Shown in pieces: positions 30,206 through 40,464 of a stretch of 58,216 bases of DNA. The translations under genes were made by a program, and so were the position numbers. The notes under the pieces were generated by a model. That model was not told the DNA's origin and ran no database searches. It saw only the letters and a list, made by a program, of their open reading frames with translations. This DNA is from Micromonosporaceae bacterium (GTDB lineage: Bacteria > Actinomycetota > Actinomycetes > Mycobacteriales > Micromonosporaceae), in contig WHTQ01000017.1 of NCBI GenBank assembly GCA_009377645.1, forward strand, positions 1 to 58,216. The letters run 5' to 3'. Positions within the stretch are counted from its first letter, which is position 1, and each line of letters begins with the position of its first letter.

Positions 30206-33004
30206 ATGGTCGCTTCAATTCGGCGCTGGTTCCTGCTCGCCGCCGTTCCCGGCCTGCTGGCCGCCGTGATCCCCGCCGGCCCGGCGGAGTCGGCCCAGGA
30301 GTCGGCCCAGGAGCCGGCCGGGGAGCCGGTGCGGGAGTGTGCGGCCACCGGCTACCTGGTCGGGTCGGACGCGGAGCTGGCGCAGCTGCAGGAGGAGCTG
30401 GGCGAGCGCGGACCGCACCAGGCCGGGGGCGTGCCGCTGGACCGGGTACGCAGCTGGGTGATCCCGGACGGGGACCGGCCGGTGCTGGTGCTGGACACGG
30501 CCGGCCCGGTGCTCAGCGGCGGTGACGTGTCGGTGGTGCTGGCCGGGCAGCGGTTCCGGGTCTCCACGAGCAGCTTCGACGCGGCCCGGGACCGGTTCAT
30601 CTCCACCGTGGACCTACCGCATCTGGGTTCGACCGTCCGCACGCTCGGCCTGGCGGTGGACGCCGGTCCGTGCCAGCTGGCGGTGGCGCTGACCGTGGAC
30701 CGTCCGGTGTGGACGACGCTGGTCGGCGGGGCGGGGATCGCCCTGGCCGGGCTGGGCGCGGCGCTGGCGGTGCTGGTGGGGCGGCGGCGCACCGGCGGTT
30801 GGGGGCGGCGGTTCGGGTTCGCGGCGCCGCTCGGCCTGCTCGCCGGAGCCGGCCTGGCGGTGGTGTTGCTGGAGACCGCAGCGGTGGCCCCGTTCGACGG
30901 GGTGCCGTGGTGGCCGGCGGTGGCCGGGCTGGCGCTGGCCGCGGTGCTCCCGCTGACCCGGTGGCGGTCCCGCCAGCGGTCCGCCGCGGGGCTGCCCGGT
31001 GGCCAGTGGCCGGTCCCGGCGCACGCCCCGCTGGCCGGCTACCGGCTGGACGAGGTTTTGACCGTCACCGATGCGACGGCGCTCTACCGGGCCACCCGGG
31101 TGCGGGTGCCGGCGGACCCGACCGGGGCGGGTGGCCCGGACCGGGCGCTGCTGAAGGTGGTGGTGGCGTCGCGGTACGGGGACCCGGCGGCCCGGCTGCG
31201 GATCGACCGGGAGGTGGCGGCCCTGTCCGGCCTGGCGCACCCGAACCTGCTGCGGCTGCGGGAGGCCGTGCCGGCGGCCGGGGGCGGCGGCCCGGCGACG
31301 CTGGTGTTCGAGGACGTGGCCGGGGCGCCGCTGCGGCAGCTGCTGCGCGGCGGCGGCGGGCTGTCCGGGCCGCAGGCGGTCAACGTCGGGCTGGGCCTGC
31401 TGGCGGGGGTGGCGGCGGTGCACGCGCGCGGCCTGGTGCACCGGGACATCCGGCCAGAGCAGGTGTGGCTGACCGTCGACGGGACGGTGCTGCTGGGCGG
31501 GTTCGAGCTGGCCTGCGCCGGGGTGGAGCACTCGGTGGCGCCGGATCTGGTGGAGCCGTACGCCAGCCCGGAGCAGCGGGCCGGTCGGGTGCTGGACGGC
31601 CGGTCCGACCTGTGGGCCTGCGGGTTGCTGCTGGTCGAGCTGCTGACCGGAGCGCCCCGGCCAGACCCGGCCGGGCTGCCGGATCCGCTGGCCCGGGTGC
31701 TATCCCGGGTGCTGGCCGAGGACCCGGCCGGACGGCCGGCCACCGCCGAGCAGTTCGCGGCCGAGCTGCGGGACGCCGCCGCGGTGGCGTTCGGGGCGGA
31801 CTGGCCGGGCCGCGGGGCGCTGGCCGGCGCGGTGCTGGCGTATGGCGCGATCGGCGCGGCCACCGGCGGGTACGCGCTGGCCGGGGCCGCCGGCGGCGCC
31901 GGGATCGGTGCCGGGGCCGGCGCGGGAGCCGGTGCCGGGGTCGTCGGGATCGGGGCCGCCGGGGGCGGGGCGTCGACCGGCGTGGCCGGGATCGGGGCGG
32001 CGGCGGTGAACGTAGCTGTGGCGGTGGTGGCCGGGGTGGCGCTCGCGGCTGGGGCTGCGCTGGCCAGCCCGGAGCCGGCCCAGGCCCAGCCGGTGGTGAT
32101 CACTCCCGAGCAGGCCCAGGTGATCTTCATCCGGACCGTCGAGGAGGCGCGGGACCGGGTGGACGACCATCTCGGCGAGGGGGTGCTGCAGATCGTCACC
32201 AGCCTGCTCGACGAGGACGAGGCGATCGCCGACGCGGAGCTGACCGGCGTCGTGGTCGGGGTGCCGCCCGACCAGCGCGCGTACCCGGCCTGGTTCGTGG
32301 CCTCGGCCCAGATCCGCTACCGCGACGACCAGCTGGTCTACCTGGCCAGCCGGTTCGACCGGGAGTCGGCCGAGCAGCCGTGGCTGATGACCGGCCTGGC
32401 CTGGTCGTACGAGGATCTCGGCACGGTCGAGGTCGACGAGGACGGGTGGCTGGTGCCGCAGCCAGAGCCGGCCGAGCTGGTGCTGGACCCGGCCGAGCTG
32501 CCGCAGCGGTACGCCGGCTGGCTGGACGAGAGCTGGCGGACTTACCAGCTGGCCGACGACGAGCTGTTGCAGCCGCGAGATCCCGACAGCTCGCTGATCG
32601 CCAGCCGGGCCGACAACGCCGCGGAGCTGTACGAGAGCGGGAACCTGGACCAGCGGATGTCGATCCGGCAGGAGACCACCCCGGAGCCGGCCGAGCCGGT
32701 GGTGGTGCTGCTGTCCGACGGCCGGGCGCTGGTCTCGTTCTACGCGGTGATGGAGCAGACCGGGTTCAACCGGCCGGGTCACACCAGCGGGCCGTGCGAC
32801 GACGAGGACTTCAGCAACTTCGGCTACGGCGACGTGGTCGAGGACGACGACCGGGACTACCGGGAGCTGGGCTTCTACACCGAGGTGCACGTGCTGGCCT
32901 GGGTGCCGCCGGCCGACCCGGCGGAAGCGGAGGCCGGCCCGGTGCTGGTCGACGACCGGACCCTGGACGTGAGTCCGCGACCCGAGCGCAGCGTGCTGTG
33001 CTGA
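30206..33004 (+). CDS. Multi-pass membrane pseudokinase with signal peptide, sensor-like ectodomain and C-terminal extracytoplasmic domain
   Basis: A 932-aa protein. Residues 1-30 are a signal peptide and 31-165 an ectodomain. TM helices lie at about 168-192, 203-225 and 234-252. A protein-kinase-like domain spans about 275-530: VAIK-type Lys317 (ALLKVVV), HRD 412-414 (HRDIRPEQV), then GGF at 431-433 where DFG should be, and a YASPEQRAGR activation-loop remnant. A Gly/Ala-rich hydrophobic region (538-622, at least one TM) leads to a 300-residue acidic domain starting VVITPEQAQVIFI. The catalytic-loop Lys is Arg and the DFG Asp is lost, so catalysis is unlikely. I infer signal relay across the membrane. 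ATG 30206 follows GGAAGG. Confidence 0.85.
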   Translation: MVASIRRWFLLAAVPGLLAAVIPAGPAESAQESAQEPAGEPVRECAATGYLVGSDAELAQLQEELGERGPHQAGGVPLDRVRSWVIPDGDRPVLVLDTAGPVLSGGDVSVVLAGQRFRVSTSSFDAARDRFISTVDLPHLGSTVRTLGLAVDAGPCQLAVALTVDRPVWTTLVGGAGIALAGLGAALAVLVGRRRTGGWGRRFGFAAPLGLLAGAGLAVVLLETAAVAPFDGVPWWPAVAGLALAAVLPLTRWRSRQRSAAGLPGGQWPVPAHAPLAGYRLDEVLTVTDATALYRATRVRVPADPTGAGGPDRALLKVVVASRYGDPAARLRIDREVAALSGLAHPNLLRLREAVPAAGGGGPATLVFEDVAGAPLRQLLRGGGGLSGPQAVNVGLGLLAGVAAVHARGLVHRDIRPEQVWLTVDGTVLLGGFELACAGVEHSVAPDLVEPYASPEQRAGRVLDGRSDLWACGLLLVELLTGAPRPDPAGLPDPLARVLSRVLAEDPAGRPATAEQFAAELRDAAAVAFGADWPGRGALAGAVLAYGAIGAATGGYALAGAAGGAGIGAGAGAGAGAGVVGIGAAGGGASTGVAGIGAAAVNVAVAVVAGVALAAGAALASPEPAQAQPVVITPEQAQVIFIRTVEEARDRVDDHLGEGVLQIVTSLLDEDEAIADAELTGVVVGVPPDQRAYPAWFVASAQIRYRDDQLVYLASRFDRESAEQPWLMTGLAWSYEDLGTVEVDEDGWLVPQPEPAELVLDPAELPQRYAGWLDESWRTYQLADDELLQPRDPDSSLIASRADNAAELYESGNLDQRMSIRQETTPEPAEPVVVLLSDGRALVSFYAVMEQTGFNRPGHTSGPCDDEDFSNFGYGDVVEDDDRDYRELGFYTEVHVLAWVPPADPAEAEAGPVLVDDRTLDVSPRPERSVLC

Positions 33005-33048
33005 ACCGGCCCAGCCAGCGCGACAATCGCCGCTGCGGCCCGCCCGGG

Positions 33049-33606
33049 TCAGCCCTTCGCCAGCCGGCTCGGATCGATCGTGACCGGGTACGGCCAGTGG
33101 GACTTCCAGGTCTCGCCCGGCTTAACAGTGGCGGCAAGCGTGTAGACCCCGGGTCCGGCCAGCGCGTGCACGTGGACCGTACCGTCCCGCTCGATCCGCC
33201 AGTACTCCGGGATCCCTGCCTCGGCGTACGCCACCAGCTTCGACCCCCGGTCGGTCTTGCGGGTGCTGTGGGACTCGATCTCCACGACCAGCGCCGGCCG
33301 GACCATGGTCACGTCGTTGTAGTCGGCGGTGGCCCTCGGCACCTCGGGGGCGAGCACGACCAGGTCCGGAACCGCGGCGTCCCCGTCGGGAAACTTCAGG
33401 CCGATGTCCCACAAGACCCGCCAGCCAGCCGGGGCTGCCGCCTCAAGGGTCTTGAAGATGCCCTTGTTCGGCGTCTGGTGGTCTTCGCTGGCCGGTGGGG
33501 TCACCTCGAGTCTCCCGTCGATGATCTCGTACCGCGAGCCATCGTCCGGCAGCTCCCGCAGGCGGTCGACAGTGGCCGTGTCCGGGTACAGAACTCCCGC
33601 GCTCAT
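33049..33606 (-). CDS. Uma2 family endonuclease-like protein (DUF820)
   Basis: A 185-aa protein with the Uma2 restriction-endonuclease-like fold: LPDDGSRYEIIDGRLEVTPP at the N-terminus, the acidic AAVPDLVVLAPE strand, LVVEIESHSTRKTDRGSK carrying the E-x-x(K/R) type motif, and YAEAGIPEYWRIE. Uma2 proteins are abundant in actinobacteria and cyanobacteria, often in multiple copies; the biological role is unclear. I chose ATG 33606 to match the family length; a longer in-frame start at 33681 exists. It converges on the pseudokinase gene. Confidence 0.88.
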   Translation of the reverse strand: MSAGVLYPDTATVDRLRELPDDGSRYEIIDGRLEVTPPASEDHQTPNKGIFKTLEAAAPAGWRVLWDIGLKFPDGDAAVPDLVVLAPEVPRATADYNDVTMVRPALVVEIESHSTRKTDRGSKLVAYAEAGIPEYWRIERDGTVHVHALAGPGVYTLAATVKPGETWKSHWPYPVTIDPSRLAKG

Positions 33607-33706
33607 GGGGACAGTATCCGTCTCCCGCCGGCCGGGTGCCAGCGACGCCAAGACTCCGTCCTGCGGCGTGACGGCGGTCACTTCGGTGCCGGCGGTGGCC
33701 GGCGGG

Positions 33707-33712
33707 TAACCT
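33707..33712 (+). promoter_or_regulatory. -10 element, leaderless mec-cysO-cysM promoter
   Basis: TAACCT, then seven bases to the GTG at 33720. Confidence 0.5.
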
Positions 33713-33719
33713 TTGAGTC

Positions 33720-34205
33720 GTGCTGCGGATCGACCGGGAGATCGTGGAGGCGATCGTCGCGCACGCCCGCCGGGACCACCCGGACGAGGCGTGCGGGGTG
33801 GTGGCCGGGCCAGCCGGGTCGGACACGCCGACCCGGCTGATCCCGATGGACAACGCCGAGCGGTCCAGCACGTTCTACCGGTTCGACTCGATGGAGCAGC
33901 TCCGGGTGTGGCGCGAGATGGACGAGCGGGACGAAGAGCCGGTCGTGATCTACCACTCGCACACCGCCACCGAGGCGGTCCCGTCCCGCACCGACGTGAA
34001 CCTCGCCGCCGAGCCGGCCGCGCACTACCTGCTGGTCTCGACCCGGGAGCCGGATGCCACCGAGATCCGTTCGTTCCGGATCGTGGACGGCGTGGTGACC
34101 GAGGAGCCGGTCCGGGTGGTCGTTGCCGGTGTAGACGGCACGGCGGTGCAGTCCTACAAGTTCGGGCACACCCCGACGATGGTCGACTACGAGTGTCGCG
34201 CCTGA
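33720..34205 (+). CDS. mec: Mec-type JAMM metallopeptidase (CysO-cysteine peptidase)
   Basis: A 161-aa M67-family (JAMM/MPN+) protease. Catalytic Glu23 is in HPDEACGVV, and the zinc motif H-x-H-x7-S-x2-D is complete: His79, His81, Ser89, Asp92 (HSHTATEAVPSRTD). In mycobacteria the orthologue releases cysteine from the CysO-cysteine adduct. The next genes are cysO and cysM, so the pathway assignment is strong. GTG 33720 appears leaderless. Confidence 0.94.
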   Translation: MLRIDREIVEAIVAHARRDHPDEACGVVAGPAGSDTPTRLIPMDNAERSSTFYRFDSMEQLRVWREMDERDEEPVVIYHSHTATEAVPSRTDVNLAAEPAAHYLLVSTREPDATEIRSFRIVDGVVTEEPVRVVVAGVDGTAVQSYKFGHTPTMVDYECRA

Positions 34206-34265
34206 GCGGCGCCGCCCGACCTGTCTGTCCCGCCCAGCTTCCCCGTACCCGATCAGGAGTTTGTT

Positions 34266-35572
<1,307 letters not shown>

Positions 35573-35584
35573 CGAGCAGCGTCC

Positions 35585-35851
35585 TCAGAGCACGGTCAGG
35601 TGCTCGGTAGTCGCACCTGGCTCCTCGCGGAGTCGGTCAATCAGCGCGTTCGAGACCGCTTCTCCCCGGTGCGGGAGTGGGGCGAAGCCATGGAAGGCCG
35701 ACTCAGCCGTGGCGACCCCAGCCGGCTGGAGGTTGGTCAGTCCTCGCCGGGCGAGGTCGGAAAGCACCTGGCCCACTGTCCGAGCCTCCCGCCGGGCCCG
35801 TTCCCGGACCGCCAGCAGGACGTCGTCGTCGATGGTCAGGGTAGTGCGCAT
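35585..35851 (-). CDS. Ribbon-helix-helix (VapB/CopG-like) antitoxin, orphan
   Basis: An 88-aa protein. The N-terminal RHH domain is MRTTLTIDDDVLLAVRERAR with a following REARTVGQVLSDLARRGL. The C-terminal half (GFAPLPHRGEAVSNALIDRL) is a toxin-binding-type tail as in VapB antitoxins. No VapC or other toxin follows: the gene ends 12 nt from the converging cysM stop. A palindrome with an embedded -10 lies 5 nt upstream, consistent with autorepression. It is probably a remnant of a vapBC pair or acts alone as a regulator. Confidence 0.82.
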   Translation of the reverse strand: MRTTLTIDDDVLLAVRERARREARTVGQVLSDLARRGLTNLQPAGVATAESAFHGFAPLPHRGEAVSNALIDRLREEPGATTEHLTVL

Positions 35852-35855
35852 GCAT

Positions 35856-35873
35856 CTGATGCTAGTACATCAG
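35856..35873. promoter_or_regulatory. Palindromic operator and leaderless promoter of the orphan antitoxin
   Basis: CTGATG (35856-35861) and CATCAG (35868-35873) are perfect 6-bp arms around six bases. On the minus strand a TAGCAT -10 (35859-35864) sits inside the palindrome, seven bases before ATG 35851. Confidence 0.65.
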
Positions 35874-35900
35874 GCGCCTGCGGCATCCATGAGCATATAT

Positions 35901-36647
35901 CTAGAGCTCGTAGCGGGCGCCGGGGCGGACGATCTCCACCGCCCCGGCGAACGCGTCGCTTGCGGCCTCGTACGTCAATGCCTCGCTGCCCCACGCGGTG
36001 ACCAGGTGGGTCAGCAGCAGCCGGCCGACCCCGGCCTTGGTCGCCGCCTCGCCGGCTTCCCGGCCGGTCAGGTGCAGGTCGCTCGGGTGCGGCTCGTCGT
36101 CCAGGTAGCTGGCCTCGCACAGGAACAGGTCCGCCCCCTGGGCCAGCCGCACCAGCGGGTCGCACGGCCCGGTGTCGGCCGAGTACGCGATCACCGCGTC
36201 CCCCTGCGCCAGCCGCACCCCGTACGTCTCCACCGGATGGTTCACCCGGTCGACGGTGACGGTGAACGGGCCGATCGGGAAGGTGCCCGGCTGCAGCCCG
36301 TAGAACGTGTACACGTCGTCGAGCGGGCTCTGGTCCGGGGAGTAGGCCGCGGCCAGCCGGTCCGGGGCGCCGGCCGGGGCGTACATCGGGATCGGCGGCA
36401 GCGGCGCCCCCGGGGCGTAGCGGCGGACCACCACGAACGAAACCGCGTCCAGGATGTGGTCGCAGTGCAGGTGGGTGAGCAGGATCGCGTCCACCGCCAT
36501 CAGCCCGGCGTAGCGCTGCAGCGCGCTGAGCGAGCCGGTGCCGAAGTCGACCAGCAGCCGGAAACCCTCCGCCTCCACCAGGTACGCGGAACAGGCCGAC
36601 TCCGGCCCCGGGAAGCTGCCGGCGCAACCGAGTACGGTCAACCTCAT
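35901..36647 (-). CDS. MBL-fold metallohydrolase
   Basis: A 248-aa metallo-beta-lactamase-fold protein. It shows [18 protein letters not shown], the metal-binding [13 protein letters not shown] (HxHxDH, with an L between as THLHCDH), a distal His in VNHPVE, Asp in [11 protein letters not shown], and a C-terminal LTHL. It resembles RNase Z-like and cyclic-phosphodiesterase-type MBL proteins; the substrate is unknown. The start overlaps the murI stop by 4 nt, a linkage conserved in actinobacteria between murI and rph. Confidence 0.92.
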   Translation of the reverse strand: MRLTVLGCAGSFPGPESACSAYLVEAEGFRLLVDFGTGSLSALQRYAGLMAVDAILLTHLHCDHILDAVSFVVVRRYAPGAPLPPIPMYAPAGAPDRLAAAYSPDQSPLDDVYTFYGLQPGTFPIGPFTVTVDRVNHPVETYGVRLAQGDAVIAYSADTGPCDPLVRLAQGADLFLCEASYLDDEPHPSDLHLTGREAGEAATKAGVGRLLLTHLVTAWGSEALTYEAASDAFAGAVEIVRPGARYEL

Positions 36648-37450
36648 CGGACCGCCCCGGTCAGGCCGGCCAGGCTGGCCAGCTCGGTGCCGAGGAACCG
36701 GTGCGCCAGCCGCCCGAACGGGGCCGGGTCACCGGTGGTCAACAGCCGGTGCTCGGGCGGCGGGGAGGTCTCGGGCCGGGTGTGGCCGGTCTCGACCAGC
36801 ACCCGGTAGACGTCCCGGGCGGTCTCGTCGGCGCTCGAGACCAGGGTGACCTCGTCGCCCATCACCAGAGCGAGCAGGCCGGCCAGCAGCGGGTAGTGGG
36901 TGCAGCCGAGCACCAGGGTGTCCACCCCGGCCCGCTGCAACGGCTCCAGGTAGCCGCTGGCCAGGCCGAGCAGTGCCCGGCCGGTGGTGGTGCCGCGCTC
37001 CACGAAGTCGACGAACTGCGGGCAGGCCACGCTGGTGACCTGCACGTGCGGGGCGGCGGTGAACGCGTCCTGGTACGCCCCGCTGCCGATCGTGGCCCGG
37101 GTGCCGATCACCCCGACCCGGCCGTTCCGGGTGGCGGCGACGGCCCGGCGCACGGCCGGGCGGATCACCTCCACGACCGGCACGCCGTACCGCTCCCGGG
37201 CGTCCGGTAGGCACGCTGCGGTGGCCGCGTTGCAGGCGATCACCAGCAGCTTGACGTCCTGCTCGGCGAGCGTGTCCAGCCCCGCCATCGCGTACCGGCG
37301 GACGTCGGCGATCGGCTTCGGCCCGTACGGCACGTGGGCCGTGTCGGCCAGGTAGAGCAGCCGCTCGTGCGGCAGCTGGTCGAGGATCGCACGAGCCACC
37401 GTCAGGCCGCCGACCCCCGAGTCGAAGATCCCGATCGGCGCGTCCGTCAC
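36644..37450 (-). CDS. murI: Glutamate racemase
   Basis: A 268-aa protein. Asp10 is in [14 protein letters not shown], catalytic Cys73 in VIACNAATA, the second catalytic Cys in [10 protein letters not shown], and YGPKP follows the substrate loop. It makes D-glutamate for peptidoglycan. The GTG at 37450 is seven bases from a TAGGCT -10, so translation is probably leaderless. The MBL gene overlaps its stop. Confidence 0.97.
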   Translation of the reverse strand: MTDAPIGIFDSGVGGLTVARAILDQLPHERLLYLADTAHVPYGPKPIADVRRYAMAGLDTLAEQDVKLLVIACNAATAACLPDARERYGVPVVEVIRPAVRRAVAATRNGRVGVIGTRATIGSGAYQDAFTAAPHVQVTSVACPQFVDFVERGTTTGRALLGLASGYLEPLQRAGVDTLVLGCTHYPLLAGLLALVMGDEVTLVSSADETARDVYRVLVETGHTRPETSPPPEHRLLTTGDPAPFGRLAHRFLGTELASLAGLTGAVR

Positions 37451-37457
37451 GCAGCGG

Positions 37458-37463
37458 AGCCTA
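37458..37463 (-). promoter_or_regulatory. -10 element, leaderless murI promoter
   Basis: TAGGCT on the minus strand with seven bases to GTG 37450. Confidence 0.55.
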
Positions 37464-37611
37464 CGCCGAAGCGGCGCGGGCGACGGTATCCCCTGGACAT
37501 AATGTCGCGAACATGACAGTGCGGTCCCGCCGTTACGCGAACCTGCCGGTGCCGTTGCGTACAGTGACGCCCCTCACGCGCGCCAGTGGACAGAGATGAG
37601 GGAAACGGGCC

Positions 37612-38103
37612 ATGCGTCCCATGATGGTGCCCCGATCACCGGGCGACCCGACCGCCCCGCCGGCCACGGCCCCGCCGCCCGTCCCGACCGCGCCGCCGGA
37701 CGTACCCGGGCGGCCAGGGGCGGCGGCGGTCCCGCGGCCCCGGAGGCCGCTCCCGGGGCTCGCGGGCGGGATCGCCGCCGGCCTCGGTGACCGGCTGCGG
37801 GGCCGGTTCCGGCTGCCCGGACGGCATGATCCGGCGCCCCATCCCGGCCGCCTGATCGGGGTTTGCACCTGGGCCGCCGGACTCGGCCTGCTCGGCCTGC
37901 CGGTGGCCGGCCGTTCCTCGGTCGCCATCATCACCCACGCCGCGCCGGCCTGGTTCGAGCCCACCGTAGTGGTGGTGGGCCTGCTCGGGATGGTGCTGAC
38001 GGTCGGGTCGTTCGCGGCGATCCACCGCGCGCTCTGCTGGCATCTGCTCACGGCCGCGACCTGCCTGCTGGCGATCAACCTGCTGCTCACAATGATCCTG
38101 TGA
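37612..38103 (+). CDS. Three-TM membrane protein with proline-rich N-terminus, unknown function
   Basis: A 163-aa protein. The first 80 residues are Pro/Ala/Arg-rich. TM segments lie at about 83-102 (LIGVCTWAAGLGLLGLPVAG), 117-138 (TVVVVGLLGMVLTVGSFAAI) and 143-162 (HLLTAATCLLAINLLL). It has no recognised domain. ATG 37612 has GAGGGAAA upstream. Its stop falls within a perfect 16-nt tandem duplication (38094-38125), so the original 3' end may have been slightly altered. Confidence 0.65.
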   Translation: MRPMMVPRSPGDPTAPPATAPPPVPTAPPDVPGRPGAAAVPRPRRPLPGLAGGIAAGLGDRLRGRFRLPGRHDPAPHPGRLIGVCTWAAGLGLLGLPVAGRSSVAIITHAAPAWFEPTVVVVGLLGMVLTVGSFAAIHRALCWHLLTAATCLLAINLLLTMIL

Positions 38104-38125
38104 CGCCGGGATCCTGTGACGCCGG
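38094..38125. repeat. Perfect 16-nt tandem duplication across a stop codon
   Basis: Two identical 16-nt copies of GATCCTGTGACGCCGG (38094-38109 and 38110-38125). The first holds the TGA of the three-TM protein gene, the second a possible GTG start for the glycosyltransferase remnant. Confidence 0.95.
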
Positions 38126-38742
38126 CTGGCGGCGCCGGCCGCGACCCGGCGGGCGCTGAGTCTTCGGTGGCCGTTCGCTGCCCGGCCAGCCTCCGGTCGC
38201 CGGCGGCACAGCCGCGGGTCCGACGGTGGCACCATGCGAGTCGGGTGGTGGTGGTCGGTGACGGGCCGGTCCGGCGGGCGGTGACGGCGGCGCTGCCCGG
38301 CGCGGTGTTCCTGGGCGAGCGGCACGGCAAGCAGCTGGCCCGGGTCTACGCCAGCCTCGACCTGTTCGTCCACACCGGACCATACGAGACCTTCGGGCAG
38401 ACCCTGCAGGAGGCGCTGGCCAGCGGGGTGCCGGTTGTGGCGCCGGCCGTCGGCGGGCCGATGGACCTGGTCCGGTCCGGGACGAACGGGCAGCTGGTGC
38501 CGGCGGGCGACCCGGCGGCGGTGGCCGGGGCGGTGGCCGGGCTGGCGGGCGACCGCGGGAGGTTGGGCCGGTACGCGGGGGCGGCGCGGGACTCGGTCGC
38601 CGGGCGCACCTGGGCGGCGGTCGGGGACGCCCTGATCGACCACTACCGGGCGGTGCGCGGGGAGCCGGTCAGCGAATCCGCCGAACCGGCAGCTAACCGG
38701 CCCACCGCGTCGTACCCTGGCGGTGTCCCCACCGGATGGTGA
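38116..38742 (+). pseudogene. Glycosyltransferase family 4 remnant (C-terminal half only)
   Basis: The frame encodes 208 residues, but only the GT-B C-terminal domain is recognisable, from about 38240. It reads VVVVGDGPVRRAV, then AVFLGERHG, ARVYASLDLFVHTGPYETFG with the E-x7-E motif (ETFGQTLQE), and ASGVPVVAPAVGGPMDLV. Full family-4 enzymes are about 370-400 residues. The N-terminal acceptor domain is missing and replaced by about 40 low-similarity residues. I call it a truncated pseudogene; a free-standing C-domain protein is the alternative. It overlaps the start region of the DUF389 gene. Confidence 0.7.
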
Positions 38743-38753
38743 GAGGCCTTGGA

Positions 38754-39692
38754 ATGCCTACGCTGCGGATCGTCTGCCCGCCCGATCGCACCGACCACAT
38801 CGTCCGTCTGCTGCAGACCGGCGCGGCGAGCGGGATCGCGGTGGTGCCCGGCGCCGGCCGGCCGGACCGCGGTGACCTGGTGCTGGCCGAGGTGCCGCGC
38901 TCCTATATCGACCCACTGCTGGCGCGGGTCCGGGCGGGTGCCGGTGCCGGTGCGGCGCACGGGGTACAGCTGGCGATCCAGGGCTCGGAGCGGTTGCTGC
39001 CGCCGGCTGCGCCGTCCGCCGACGACGAGGCGGTGGTCTGGGCCGAGGTGATCCACGACCTGCACGCCGGCGGCCGGCTGTCCTGGGTGAACGTACTGCT
39101 GGTGGTGATCGCCGCCGGCATCGCCGCGATCGGCATCATCGAGGGGCAGCTGCTGCTGATCGTCGGGGCGATGGCGCTGAGCCCGGACTACCTGCCGATC
39201 GCCAACACCTACCTGGCGCTGTCCCGCCGGGCCTGGCGTGCCGCGACCGGCGGCGCGGCCACCCTGGCGGTGTGCTTCGGGTCGGCCGCGGCGGCCGCCG
39301 GGCTGCTGGCCGAGCTGCTGTTCGGAGCCGGGGACCCGCCCGCGCCGGCCCCACTGCGCGAGCTGACGCTGTTCATCGCCCACCCGGACGGGTTGTCGGT
39401 GGTGGTGGCGCTGCTGGCCGGGGTGGCCGGGGCACTTGCGATCACCCTGCCCGGGGCACGCGGGCTGGTCGGCGTGTTTGTCTCGGTCACCACCATCCCG
39501 GCCGCCGCCAACATCGGGGTGGCGGTGGCCGCCCGGGACGGTTCCGAACTGGCCGGCGCGACCGTCCAGCTGCTGGTGAACGTGGCCGGGCTGCTGGTCG
39601 CTGGCGCGGTCACGCTCGCCGTGCGGCACCGGGGCCGGGCCCCGCAGCAGCCGCACCCACCTGGCCCACCTGGCCGGTCCCGGTCGGCGTAG
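38754..39692 (+). CDS. DUF389 domain membrane protein
   Basis: A 312-aa protein. The N-terminal 115 residues are a ferredoxin-like cytoplasmic domain ([20 protein letters not shown]). Then come about six TM helices with family motifs [20 protein letters not shown] and [19 protein letters not shown] (the conserved P-A-A-N-I). It matches the DUF389/TIGR00341 family of unknown transport role. I chose ATG 38754 because GAGAGG is seven bases upstream; ATG 38736 is in frame but lacks a site. A TACCCT -10 lies near 38713. Confidence 0.9.
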   Translation: MPTLRIVCPPDRTDHIVRLLQTGAASGIAVVPGAGRPDRGDLVLAEVPRSYIDPLLARVRAGAGAGAAHGVQLAIQGSERLLPPAAPSADDEAVVWAEVIHDLHAGGRLSWVNVLLVVIAAGIAAIGIIEGQLLLIVGAMALSPDYLPIANTYLALSRRAWRAATGGAATLAVCFGSAAAAAGLLAELLFGAGDPPAPAPLRELTLFIAHPDGLSVVVALLAGVAGALAITLPGARGLVGVFVSVTTIPAAANIGVAVAARDGSELAGATVQLLVNVAGLLVAGAVTLAVRHRGRAPQQPHPPGPPGRSRSA

Positions 39693-39722
39693 CCGGTGCC
39701 GGTGGCCGCCCGCGGTGGCAGA

Positions 39723-39728
39723 TAGGGT
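39723..39728 (+). promoter_or_regulatory. -10 element, leaderless rph promoter
   Basis: TAGGGT with seven bases to ATG 39736. Confidence 0.6.
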
Positions 39729-39735
39729 GGCGGGC

Positions 39736-40464
39736 ATGACACGATCCGACGGGCGCAAGCCCGACCAGCTCCGACCGGTCCGGCTGACCCGCGGATGGAG
39801 CAGCCATCCGGAAGGGTCGGTGCTGGTGGAGTTCGGCGAGACCCGGGTGCTGTGCACCGCCAGCGTGACCGATGGCGTCCCCCGCTGGCTGCGCGGCACC
39901 GGCCAGGGCTGGGTCACCTCCGAGTACGCGATGCTCCCGCGGGCCACCAGCTCCCGCAGCGACCGGGAGAGCGTGAAGGGCTCGATCGGTGGCCGGACCC
40001 ATGAGATCTCCCGCCTGATCGGGCGGAGCCTGCGCGCCTGCGTCGACCTGCGGGCGCTGGGCGAGAACTCGATCGTGCTCGACTGCGACGTGCTGCAGGC
40101 CGACGGCGGCACCCGCACCGCCGCGATCACCGGGGCGTACGTCGCGCTGCACGACGCGGTCGGCTGGCTGGCCAGCAAGGAGCGGCTGCGCAAGGACCCG
40201 GCGAAGGTCGTGCACCGGTCGGTGTCGGCGGTCAGCGTCGGGGTGGTCGGTGCCGAGTCGCTGCTCGACCTGTGCTACACAGAGGACGTCGCGGCCGAAG
40301 TGGACATGAATGTGGTCTGCACCGGCACCGGTGAGTTCGTGGAGGTGCAGGGCACCGGCGAGTCGGGTGTGTTCACCCGGTCCGATCTGGACGCCCTGCT
40401 GGACCTGGCCCAGGCTGGCTGCGTTGAGCTCGCCGAGCGGCAGCGAGCAGCCCTGTCCCAGTGA
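39736..40464 (+). CDS. rph: Ribonuclease PH
   Basis: A 242-aa phosphorolytic 3'-5' exoribonuclease that trims tRNA precursors. It shows [32 protein letters not shown], the basic [20 protein letters not shown] and [19 protein letters not shown], all characteristic, and [17 protein letters not shown] at the end. It is full length for the family. The rdgB start overlaps its stop by 4 nt, a conserved pairing. Confidence 0.97.
   Translation: MTRSDGRKPDQLRPVRLTRGWSSHPEGSVLVEFGETRVLCTASVTDGVPRWLRGTGQGWVTSEYAMLPRATSSRSDRESVKGSIGGRTHEISRLIGRSLRACVDLRALGENSIVLDCDVLQADGGTRTAAITGAYVALHDAVGWLASKERLRKDPAKVVHRSVSAVSVGVVGAESLLDLCYTEDVAAEVDMNVVCTGTGEFVEVQGTGESGVFTRSDLDALLDLAQAGCVELAERQRAALSQ

Noticed and set aside
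30670..33840. A 1056-codon plus-strand frame overlapping the pseudokinase
   Set aside because: Low-complexity Gly/Arg/Ala translation in another frame of a well-supported gene.
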